Positions 7,575 to 15,316 of a stretch of DNA of 35,845 nt are shown here, one piece after another. The stretch comes from Clostridia bacterium (GTDB taxonomy: Bacteria > Bacillota > Clostridia > Oscillospirales > Acutalibacteraceae). Every line of letters begins with the position of its first letter. Position 1 is the first letter of the stretch. The stretch is from the NCBI GenBank assembly GCA_017516315.1, contig JAFXDE010000047.1:1-35845 (forward strand), written 5' to 3'. The notes beneath the pieces are model-generated. The model did no database searches. It had not been told where the DNA came from and saw only the letters and a program-made list of their open reading frames with translations. The position numbers were made by a program, and so were the translations under genes.

Positions 7575-7580
7575 TATAAG

Positions 7581-7609
7581 ATTCTAAAAATATACTATAA
7601 GCACTGCAA
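7581..7609 (-). promoter_or_regulatory. Promoter of the SLOG gene leader
   Basis: On the minus strand TTGCAG (7609-7604), a 17-bp spacer and TAGAAT (7586-7581). Its spacer contains TTATAGTATA, which resembles the palindromic sites near the divergent XRE gene, so the same regulator may act here. Confidence 0.55.
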
Positions 7610-7658
7610 AAGCCACTTATAATATTTATAGTATATCACATCTTACAAACAATATCAA

Positions 7659-7695
7659 TAGTCTATAGAAAAATTATTTTGATACTTATAGACTA
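7659..7695 (+). promoter_or_regulatory. Inverted-repeat operator upstream of the XRE regulator
   Basis: TAGTCTATA (7659-7667) and TATAGACTA (7687-7695) form a perfect inverted repeat with 19 bp between the halves. The first half overlaps a weak promoter candidate (TTACAA 7643-7648, 17 bp, TAGAAA 7666-7671). Related CTATAAG/TTATAG words recur at 7573-7640. The site is probably bound by the XRE protein itself. Confidence 0.5.
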
Positions 7696-7723
7696 TAAAT
7701 TGTAAGTGAGGAAGGTGAATCTT

Positions 7724-8059
7724 ATGAGTGAAATAGCAAAGATAGTAGGAAAAAGAATAAGAAATAACAGGACTAAATTAGGTTTAAGCCAAGAAGAATT
7801 AGCAGAATTTGCAGGCTGTCACCCTACTTATATCGGTCAGCTTGAACGAGGCGAGAAAAATGCAACTATAGAGACCATAGAAAAAATATCAAAGTCATTG
7901 GATGTACCTCTTTCAAAGCTTTTCGAAAAACTCGGCGGAAGCAAAGAGGAAAGAGATATGGCGCTTGAATGTTATGAGTTTATTTCTGCTAAGAGCAAGG
8001 AGGAGCAAGAACAGATTTACAGAATTTTAATGGAAATGGATAAATATAAAGGCAACTGA
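7724..8059 (+). CDS. XRE-family transcriptional regulator
   Basis: 111 aa. A Cro/C1-type helix-turn-helix occupies about residues 5-60 (RNNRTKLGLSQEELAEFAGC, then HPTYIGQLERGEKNATIETI). The rest is a short Glu/Lys-rich helical tail (ECYEFISAKSKEEQEQIYRI) likely used for dimerisation. I chose the ATG at 7724, which has AGGAAGG about 8 nt upstream, over the GTG at 7706, which would place the RBS inside the gene. It is divergent from the SLOG gene, with palindromes between the two, so it likely regulates itself and perhaps its neighbour. It ends at a strong terminator. Confidence 0.88.
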   Translation: MSEIAKIVGKRIRNNRTKLGLSQEELAEFAGCHPTYIGQLERGEKNATIETIEKISKSLDVPLSKLFEKLGGSKEERDMALECYEFISAKSKEEQEQIYRILMEMDKYKGN

Positions 8060-8084
8060 ATTAATACCTGCTCGAAAAAAAGGA

Positions 8085-8120
8085 ACAAGCTACTCGTTTT
8101 TGTGAGTAGCTTGTTTTTTT
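8085..8120. terminator. Bidirectional terminator between the XRE gene and the sialic acid operon
   Basis: ACAAGCTACTC (8085-8095) pairs with GAGTAGCTTGT (8104-8114). A T-run follows on the plus strand, and on the minus strand the stem is followed by CCTTTTTTTC. The two convergent units therefore share it. Confidence 0.85.
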
Positions 8121-8123
8121 GCT

Positions 8124-8765
8124 TTATTTGAATTCCAGTACCTTTTCTATGGCATCCGCCATAACCTTGTGGCCAAGATTTGTGGGATGAATACCGTCAA
8201 CGGCAAGCTTAACAGGATCAATGCTTTTCTGAGCCTGGTAAAATACCTCCTGTAAATCAAGCACCGTTGCACCGTTTTCAAGTGCAATGCTTTTAAGCAC
8301 CTCACGGAATTCGTCAAGTGTTTTATGGTAGGGGAATTTATCTTCTACAGCATCGATTAAAAAGGGCATCAGATATAAAATCTGAGTGTTCGGTAATTCT
8401 GTCCTTATTCTTCTGTAAACCTCACGGATATGCGGCTCCATAGGACGAAGAAGAGGAGGGTACTTTTCGGGAACATAATTTTCCCAGGCATCATTTACAC
8501 CGATAAGCATTATGATAACATCAGGCTTTAAGCTTATGCAGTCTGTTGTAAGTCTGTCGTAAACGTGATATGTACGGTTACTTGCGACACCTTTAATTTC
8601 GACCTTGATATTCTTGCTGTATTTTTTAAATCTATTTTTCAGCTGTAAAGCATAAACATCTTTTCCCTTGATGGTAAATCTTTTACGCCTGTTAAACTTT
8701 ACATCGGTAATACTGTCACCGATAAAAAGTATTTTGCAGTCTTTGCTTATCTGAATTTTTTCCAT
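8124..8765 (-). CDS. SGNH/GDSL hydrolase, probable sialic acid O-acetylesterase
   Basis: 213 aa. The SGNH blocks are visible: FIGDSIT (catalytic Ser18), IMLIGVNDAWEN (block III Asn), and DGIHPTNLGH (Asp190/His193 of the catalytic triad). There is no signal peptide, so it is cytosolic. It is the last gene of the sialic acid operon, 7 nt after the lyase stop. In that position the likely role is removal of O-acetyl groups from imported sialic acids so that the lyase can act on them. The family covers many esters, so the substrate is inferred from context only. Confidence 0.8.
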   Translation of the reverse strand: MEKIQISKDCKILFIGDSITDVKFNRRKRFTIKGKDVYALQLKNRFKKYSKNIKVEIKGVASNRTYHVYDRLTTDCISLKPDVIIMLIGVNDAWENYVPEKYPPLLRPMEPHIREVYRRIRTELPNTQILYLMPFLIDAVEDKFPYHKTLDEFREVLKSIALENGATVLDLQEVFYQAQKSIDPVKLAVDGIHPTNLGHKVMADAIEKVLEFK

Positions 8766-8772
8766 AGCTTTC

Positions 8773-9690
8773 TTATAAGCTGAGAGCTTTTTCTACGAGT
8801 TCAAATGCTTTCTCGACGATCTTTTCGTCGCCTTGCTCGAGAGGTAAAAGGGGAGCTCTTACAGAACCGAAATCTTTGCCGGTACGCATTTTCAGCACAG
8901 CCTTTGCAACTGCATACATATTACCCTGAGCAGAGCACATTGTGTATGTAACCTCATTTGCTGCATTCTGAAGCTCTCTTGCCTTTTCGAACTCACCCTT
9001 TTTGATAAGCTCATCAAGCTTGATGTAAACCTCGGGCATTACACCGTAAGTGCCGCCGATACCGCCCTCTGCACCGATAAGTCTGCCGCCGACAAACTGT
9101 TCATCGGGGCCGTTGAAGACAACTATGTCTCTGCCTCTCATCTTTGCCTGACGGACGAACATCTGAATATCCTGAATGGGCATTGAGGAGTTTTTAACGC
9201 CTACAACTCTGGGATTCTAGAGCATTTCATCAAAGAGTGAGGGAGTGAGTGCAACACCTGCAAGCTGAGGAATGTTATAGATAATATAGTCTGTGTTGGG
9301 AGCTGCTGCTGAAATATCATTCCAATATTTAGCTATTGCTTTTTCGGGAAGACGGAAATAGATAGGAGGAATTGTTGCGATAGCATCAACACCGAGGCTT
9401 TCAGCGTGGCGTGCAAGCTCACAGCTATCCTTTGTGTTGTTACATGCAACGTGTGCAATAATTGTAATTTTACCCTTTGCAGCTTCCATAACTGCCTCAA
9501 GAGTTTCCTTTCTGTCCTGCACACTGTGATAAATACATTCACCTGAGGAGCCGCCTACATAAAGTCCCTTTACTCCTTTTTCGATAAGGAACTCTGTAAG
9601 AGCGATTGTTCTTTCCTTAGAAATGTTGCCCTCATCATCATAGCAGGCATAGAATGCGGGAATTATACCCTTATACTTTTCAAGACTCAT
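8773..9690 (-). pseudogene. nanA: N-acetylneuraminate lyase interrupted by an in-frame TAG
   Basis: Together the two halves form a normal-length (305-codon) NanA/DapA-family protein. Codons 1-157 carry the GGSSGE substrate-carboxylate motif and YNIPQLAG (active-site Tyr region). Codon 158 is TAG (minus strand, 9217-9219), and the frame continues without loss as NPRVVGVKNSSMPIQDIQMF. Lys166 in GVKNS is the Schiff-base lysine, so termination at TAG would leave an inactive half barrel. A single base change from AAG gives TAG, and family members have Lys at this site. The ATG at 9181-9183 inside the second half has no RBS. The enzyme would split Neu5Ac into ManNAc and pyruvate. Possible explanations are a nonsense mutation, a sequencing error, or amber suppression. 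Confidence 0.9.
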
Positions 9691-9695
9691 TTTTA

Positions 9696-10892
9696 TTAAC
9701 CTCTCTTTTCTATTTCTTCTATCATTTTATCGACCATAATAAGACATCTGGGCACATGGAAAGGTCCTTTAAAAGTGGAACCGATGCAAGCGGGAAGAGT
9801 GGGCTTTCCGTCTCTTCTCAGATAGCCGTACCATTCACCGCAGGGAGCCGAAGCAAAGGTCTTTTTACAGTAATTGAGTATCTGCTCAAAGATGCTGAGA
9901 TACTTTTCGTTTTTCGTTTCCTTATAAATCATAAGTGAAGCGATAAGAGCTTCGTTGTGGGGCCACCAGAGCTTCATATCGTGTTCGTAGGCTTCGGGAG
10001 GATTACCGAGACAGTCGAAGAAATAGAGGATACCCTCATATTCCTTGTCCCAGCCCTTCTCAAAAGCCATATCGAAGATTTCTACGGCTTTTTCGAAAAG
10101 AGCCTCATCCTTTGTAGCCTTGGCTCTTTCCATAAGGAACCAGCTGCATTCAATATCATGGCCCGGGTTAACTACTCTGCCCTCAGTTACATCAAGACGG
10201 GGAGTACCGTCGAGTCCTACACTCTCAAGTGTGCAGCCGAGTTCGGGCTTTACATGGTATTTCAGAATATCCTGAACACATTCATCAGCTCTGCTGTTAT
10301 AAAGCTCTGAATTTTCGGGATCCACACGAAGAAGCACGGATGTAACATTAAGCAGAATCATAGGTATACCCAAAGCTCTGCCCTGTCTCGTTTCGGGCTC
10401 GGTTTTAGCACCGAGGCCTGTAGGATCAGCCATTCCGTGGTTTAAGTTCCAGTACATATCATAGGCTTTTCTCGCTCTTTCGAGATGCTCCTTTTCACCG
10501 GTAATGCCGTAATACTCTGCATTAGCGATGCAGTAGAAGGCCTCAGAATAGCAGTATCTTCTCTGTCTGAGAGGCTTTCCGTCTCCGGTTACGGTGAAGT
10601 AAAGTCTGTCGCCTGCATTGCGGTTAACGCAGTATTTCTCGAGGAAATCAAGACAGCTTTTACTTGCCTCAAGCCACTCGCTTTTAACTCCGTAAACGTG
10701 ACAGAGGTAAGAGAAAATCCATCCGCAACGGCCCTGCATCCATACACTTTTGTCTGTGGAAAAGACCTTACCGTCTTTGTCGAGACAGGTGTATATTCCG
10801 CCGTTGACCTTATCCATTCCGTTTTTGAGCCAGAAATCTGCCACAGACTCGAGCTCTTTTTGTATCCATTTTCTTTCTTCTAAAAGATTCAT
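9696..10892 (-). CDS. N-acylglucosamine 2-epimerase (AGE / renin-binding-protein family)
   Basis: 398 aa, the standard length of the (alpha/alpha)6-barrel AGE family. Recognisable features are WMQGRCGWIFSYLCHVYG near residue 51, the RRYCYSEAFYCIANAEYY segment, HDIECSWFL (catalytic-region His) and a C-terminal WWPHNEALIASL. AGE interconverts N-acetylmannosamine and N-acetylglucosamine without phosphorylation. In this operon, with a lyase and a ROK kinase but no NanE-type ManNAc-6-P epimerase, that points to ManNAc being turned to GlcNAc before phosphorylation, as in the Bacteroides fragilis route. An AAGGAG RBS precedes the ATG. It ends 6 nt before the lyase start. Confidence 0.88.
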   Translation of the reverse strand: MNLLEERKWIQKELESVADFWLKNGMDKVNGGIYTCLDKDGKVFSTDKSVWMQGRCGWIFSYLCHVYGVKSEWLEASKSCLDFLEKYCVNRNAGDRLYFTVTGDGKPLRQRRYCYSEAFYCIANAEYYGITGEKEHLERARKAYDMYWNLNHGMADPTGLGAKTEPETRQGRALGIPMILLNVTSVLLRVDPENSELYNSRADECVQDILKYHVKPELGCTLESVGLDGTPRLDVTEGRVVNPGHDIECSWFLMERAKATKDEALFEKAVEIFDMAFEKGWDKEYEGILYFFDCLGNPPEAYEHDMKLWWPHNEALIASLMIYKETKNEKYLSIFEQILNYCKKTFASAPCGEWYGYLRRDGKPTLPACIGSTFKGPFHVPRCLIMVDKMIEEIEKRG

Positions 10893-10945
10893 AGGCGTTC
10901 TCCTTATGATTAATTTACGAAATTTCAGCCTCGGGAAGCTACGGA

Positions 10946-13437
10946 TTATTTTTTGGATGATTTTTCTGCGAGTCTCTTTTCCTTCTGAGCCTGCTTTTCA
11001 GCCTCGAGACGCTTCTGCTCGGCTAATTTTGCTGCGCGCTCCTCTTCACTTCTCTTTTTGGATTCTTCGTATTTTTCAGCGATGTCATCCAGATGAGTGT
11101 AGTTCTCTGCCTGCTTTACAAGTCTTTCAGCAACGATAAGGGGCTTTGCAATACGGTTGAAGTTAGCGTGCTTTTCCATTTCCTCGTTGATGGTCTTTTT
11201 AAGCTCTGCTTTTTCCTTGGTCAGAGACTTAATCTGAGCCTTCTTTTCAGCCTTGAGTTCTTTGTCTGCCTTCTTTTCCTCAATATAGAGAGCTTTTAAG
11301 GCTTCGTCGATCTGATTTTCTCTGTCGTAGTAGCCTTCAAGAATTGCGAAATCGGGCTTAACGATTTCATCTGTATTCTTGTAGAACTTCTTTATGGTTT
11401 TATAAGCTGCTATCTTATTTTTTGCCATATCGATAGTGAAGGAGCGATATTCCTTCTCGGCGGCATTGTTTTTACTTAATGCGCGGGCTGCTTTAAGCTC
11501 TTCCTTAAGCTCGGACATTTCTGCACTGATAAGGCCCTTGATACCTACTGCATCGATTGCCTTACAGATTTCAACCTGGCGCTGAACCAAAGGTGAAGAG
11601 AACTTATCCAGCTCGTCGCAAACGAATTTTGAAATGGTTATTTCGTCATTAAATTCTACATCGGCCTTATATGCCTTCTTTGCAGCCTTTTTATCCGTGC
11701 TGTTTTTCAAGGATGTCTTAAAGGCCTTTTTATCTACATTTTTAGGTTCTGCTACTGCCATTTCTCTGGCATTTCTGATGATATCGATACCTTCAACAAG
11801 AGCACTGTCATTTGTAACACCGTTACCGTAGTCCTCAAATAAAGCTCTTACCTTAAGAACACGAACAACTGACTTCTGCTTGATTTCGTTGAAATCGTAT
11901 GCGAAGAAGGGAAGAACATTCATAAATGCACCGAAGGCCGCTACGAGAACCAGAACCTTAAGAAGGCTGAGAAGAATATCAGGGTCATAGAGGGCAGAAT
12001 AAGCATTTGTGTAGTTATCCTGACCGTTTGCGAGCTGATCGGCAAGAATCTGTCCTACGGTATTTCCGTCACCGAGAACTCTTGAGAGAATATTGGGATT
12101 AGATGTTACGAGCTCAGCGTTGGCTTTAGTAATACCGCCTTTTTCGTAAATATAGGGAAGAACTGATGATGTTACAAGAGCGATAACCGTACCGATGGTG
12201 GTAACTGCTGAGAACATACCGTCGATTCTTTCACCTGTTTTATACTGCTGATAATCACGGATGTCAGCCTGGATTGAGGGGTTAAGTATACGGGCAAAGG
12301 AGCCTACAAGAGCATTCATATAAAGGCATCCCATAATAAGCCAGATAGTACCGTTCTTGATCTCGGAAAGGAAGGGGTACATCATAAGAATGAACAAAAT
12401 ATTAAACAGATTAGTAACAATAAGAACTGCCTTTTTACCCCAACGCTTAATACAGAAGGGAGCAAGAATCATACCCCAGAGAGAGGCATTACCGTAAACT
12501 GTAATTATGAGGCCGTATTCATTACCGTTACAGGCACCGCCGTAGTTATAAAGCCATGCGAGAATGTTTGAATAAGCGGATTCAAGGAAGCCTATCCAGG
12601 AAGCAAGAGAGATAATCCAGAAATACTTATTCTTTGCCACGGCGCGTAAAGCATCGGAAAATTTGATGTGAACAACATGAGTTTTAGCCTGAACGATTTT
12701 TTCTTCAGTGTGTTTATAAACAACGATACAGAGAAGAATACCTAAAACGGTGAGAATGGGATAAAGAAGTCTGTAAACACGGATATCTGTTGTGTTTGTG
12801 TGGAAAATGTTCTTTGCAATAATGGGAGTAAAGAGATTTACAACTGTAGGGGCGAATGAGTAAACAACGCTCTTTATTGAAGAAACCTCTGCGCGCTCCT
12901 GTGAATTGGGAGAAAGAACGTGAATAAGATTACGTAAGAATCGTAGAAGAAATAGAAGCAGAAGTGAAGCAATAAGTTGAAGAGCATTATAATCGCACAT
13001 TTTGCCACATAAGCTCTTGTTTCACCGAAAAGCATACCTTCGCCTACTATGAGGGGAAGCTTATCATAGGGGAACCACACCGTCGCAAGGCATATAATCG
13101 CAGCGGGGATTGCCATTGTTACAATGTAAGGTCTGTACTTACCTGCTTTGTTTCTGGTGTTATCGATGATGTTAGCTCTTATACCCGTAAGAGGGATATT
13201 GGCAAGAACTGCGATAACATACATTATGTACATATCCGTGGGATTGATACCTAAGGTGCTCGAAAGCAAGGTATTGTTTGTAGAAAGAATACAGGCATTA
13301 CCTATCATCGTAATAGCATAGGCACCGATACCGCCGCCGCAGTATGCGGCTATTTCCTTAAAGGTAATGTACTTACCATGCATGGGGATGTTCCAATATA
13401 ATCGGACATCCGAAAGAATACTTTTGATTTTGTTCAT
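10946..13437 (-). pseudogene. GPH-family sugar:cation symporter, frameshifted, with a long charged C-terminal tail
   Basis: The N-terminal part (13437 to about 12932) shows the GPH signature DNTRNKAGKYRPYI and runs to FYFFYDSYV. The next expected residues, NLIHVLSPNSQERAEV, occur in another frame (12931 downward). One missing base at about 12932 explains the shift; with it restored the protein would be about 830 aa. About 12 membrane spans end near nucleotide 11880. The last ~310 residues are Lys/Glu/Ala-rich and largely coiled coil (such as LAEQKRLEAEKQAQKEKRLA), unusual for a symporter. The position between the sialidase and AGE genes suggests a sialoside transporter. A GGAGG RBS lies 11 nt before the ATG. 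The internal ATG at about 13000 would yield no functional protein. Confidence 0.85.
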
Positions 13438-13461
13438 TTTAATTCATTCCTCCCGGTTTTA

Positions 13462-14766
13462 TTAAATACCCCTGATCCAATCAAGGGAAAATTTTGTGAA
13501 CCATATATTCTGACACTTCAAATCAGGCTCAAACAGAGCACCGATGTTACCGTCGGGCAGTAAGGTCATGGAGCTGTAAACGAAATCGTCCTCTTTAAGT
13601 ACACGGCTGTACTTAAAGGTTTCACCGTCATCCTCGGATAATCTGACGGTTCCGCACTTTCTGCCCTCTCTGCTTGCAGGGTTAAGAAAGACTACATAGG
13701 GCTTGTCTGCGTTTTCGATTTTGATTACAGAGGACTGGCATATGGGCTGAGGAAGACTATCGTCAAATCTGAAATCCTCCCAGCTTTCGCCGCCGTTTTT
13801 ACTGTAGGCTACTGCGACACTTCTTCTTTTATCGTGATTTCTCATAAAGTATTTGAGAGTGCCGTCGCTCTGCTCGATAACCTGTGATTCTGTGAGCATT
13901 TTACTGTTTGGGATAAAGAAATGATTAGCCTTGAAGCCACCGATTTTTCTCGTGTTATTCGGAGTTTCACCGAGCGACCAGCTGAGCCCGTTATCATCAC
14001 TGTAAATTACGCAGCAGGAAAGGCAAAGAGGCCATTTGCGTGTGCCGTAATAAATGGGAACCACGATTCTTCCCTTATATTTTCCGTTTTTAATGACTAT
14101 TCCGCTGCCGGGGCCGGGGCCGATAAAGCTCATGTATTTTTTCTTTATCTGAGTGTTCAGTGACACGGGCTTTGACCAGGTGAGTCCGTCATCGTCACTG
14201 TAGCACATCATAAGAGTCGATGTGCCGAGCTCACGGTAATGAGTCGAAGTGAAAAGGTTTCCTACGGTCTTTCCGTCTTTTGTGACGCTGCCGTCATCGG
14301 CAACACTGAAATCGGTTTTTCTTCCGCCTTTTGTGTAAAGGCTTCCGGCCTTCACTATGTATTTTTTGCCGTGCTTACCCTCGACGATTCTGTAACCCTC
14401 GGGTGTTTCACCGACACCTCTTTTACAGTTGAGAATGCCTATTCCTGCCGGAGTGTGACAGTAGTGCATATATATTCTTCCCGTTTCGGGAACATAGGTA
14501 AGTATGGGATCGATGGCGGCCGAGGCCTTCATTTTCTCCTGACCGAACTCCTCGACGGCCAGAATGTAATCGCTCCAAGTTTCGCCGGAATCGAGGCTTC
14601 TTCTGACAACCTTGTCTATTCTGTTAGGGTTGTCACTTCCGGTGTAGTATCTGGCATCTGCACAAGCAACCACTACACCTGTTTTCGTCGTTACGATAGA
14701 CGGAATTCTGTAAAAATCTGACGGTCCGCCTGTGCCCGGGCCAAAAAGAGTTTCAAATTTAATCAT
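13462..14766 (-). CDS. Exo-alpha-sialidase (GH33-like), no signal peptide
   Basis: 434 aa, six-bladed propeller. The active-site YRIP motif (DFYRIPSIV) is near residue 20. At least five Asp-box repeats follow: SLDSGETW, SDDDGLTW, SDDNGLSW, SKNGGESW and SEDDGETF. Sialidases release terminal sialic acid from glycans. There is no N-terminal hydrophobic segment and no cell-wall anchor, so the enzyme should be cytosolic and act on imported small sialosides. I chose the ATG at 14766 (AAAGGA 9 nt upstream) over a TTG two codons earlier. It lies between the YhcH-type gene and the transporter in the operon and appears intact. Confidence 0.9.
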   Translation of the reverse strand: MIKFETLFGPGTGGPSDFYRIPSIVTTKTGVVVACADARYYTGSDNPNRIDKVVRRSLDSGETWSDYILAVEEFGQEKMKASAAIDPILTYVPETGRIYMHYCHTPAGIGILNCKRGVGETPEGYRIVEGKHGKKYIVKAGSLYTKGGRKTDFSVADDGSVTKDGKTVGNLFTSTHYRELGTSTLMMCYSDDDGLTWSKPVSLNTQIKKKYMSFIGPGPGSGIVIKNGKYKGRIVVPIYYGTRKWPLCLSCCVIYSDDNGLSWSLGETPNNTRKIGGFKANHFFIPNSKMLTESQVIEQSDGTLKYFMRNHDKRRSVAVAYSKNGGESWEDFRFDDSLPQPICQSSVIKIENADKPYVVFLNPASREGRKCGTVRLSEDDGETFKYSRVLKEDDFVYSSMTLLPDGNIGALFEPDLKCQNIWFTKFSLDWIRGI

Positions 14767-14791
14767 AGACAATTTTCCTTTAACAAAGTAT

Positions 14792-15247
14792 TTATATGGC
14801 TTTGACCTTTACCACTATCTTTTTAACCTTATCGGGCTTTCCTTCGTAGCAAAGTCCGGGTTTGTGGGCATCCCAGGGAAAGAATATACCGTATTCTCCT
14901 TTTTGAAGAACTGCTCTGCTTACTTTTTCGCAGTCCTCAAGGAACATAATATCCTTTTCTGCACTGTACTCTTCCTTTACTGTCATGGAAGAGATATCTC
15001 CGGCATAAATAACCTCGGTGCCCTCTGATATGAACTGAATATCGATATAGTTTTTATGCGCCTCAAAGGAGGAATCGTTTTTTGATGTGTATTCCTGAAT
15101 AAAAGCGAAAACTCTGTCCGAATCAATTTCATATCTGCCGGCGGGAAGATTTTCCTCCACAGCTTTTTTCAAAAAATCAAAGCTTTCGGCAAAGCCCTCA
15201 TGAGCTTTGCGGTACTGATGTGAATTGTTTAAATTATCAATTATCAT
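14792..15247 (-). CDS. YhcH/YjgK/YiaL family protein (EbgC-like, sialic acid anomerase candidate)
   Basis: 151 aa, single cupin-like DUF386 domain. Typical elements are FEAHKNYIDIQFISEGTE, with metal-binding His and Glu, and the closing FFPWDAHKPGL. In Enterobacteria YhcH-type proteins accompany nan genes and are reported to speed sialic acid mutarotation. Here the operon position supports the same job: supplying the anomer used by the lyase after the sialidase acts. RBS AAAGGGG upstream of the ATG. It starts about 70 bp after the ROK gene ends. Confidence 0.88.
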   Translation of the reverse strand: MIIDNLNNSHQYRKAHEGFAESFDFLKKAVEENLPAGRYEIDSDRVFAFIQEYTSKNDSSFEAHKNYIDIQFISEGTEVIYAGDISSMTVKEEYSAEKDIMFLEDCEKVSRAVLQKGEYGIFFPWDAHKPGLCYEGKPDKVKKIVVKVKAI

Positions 15248-15316
15248 TATTAATACCCCTTTTTCTTAGAATAACGGGACATATTATATTTTACTGTAAG
15301 AGAAAACGCCTGATTT

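Noticed and set aside
9184-9690. Two separate small lyase genes
   Set aside because: The halves join exactly in frame across one TAG with conserved residues in between; the second has no RBS.
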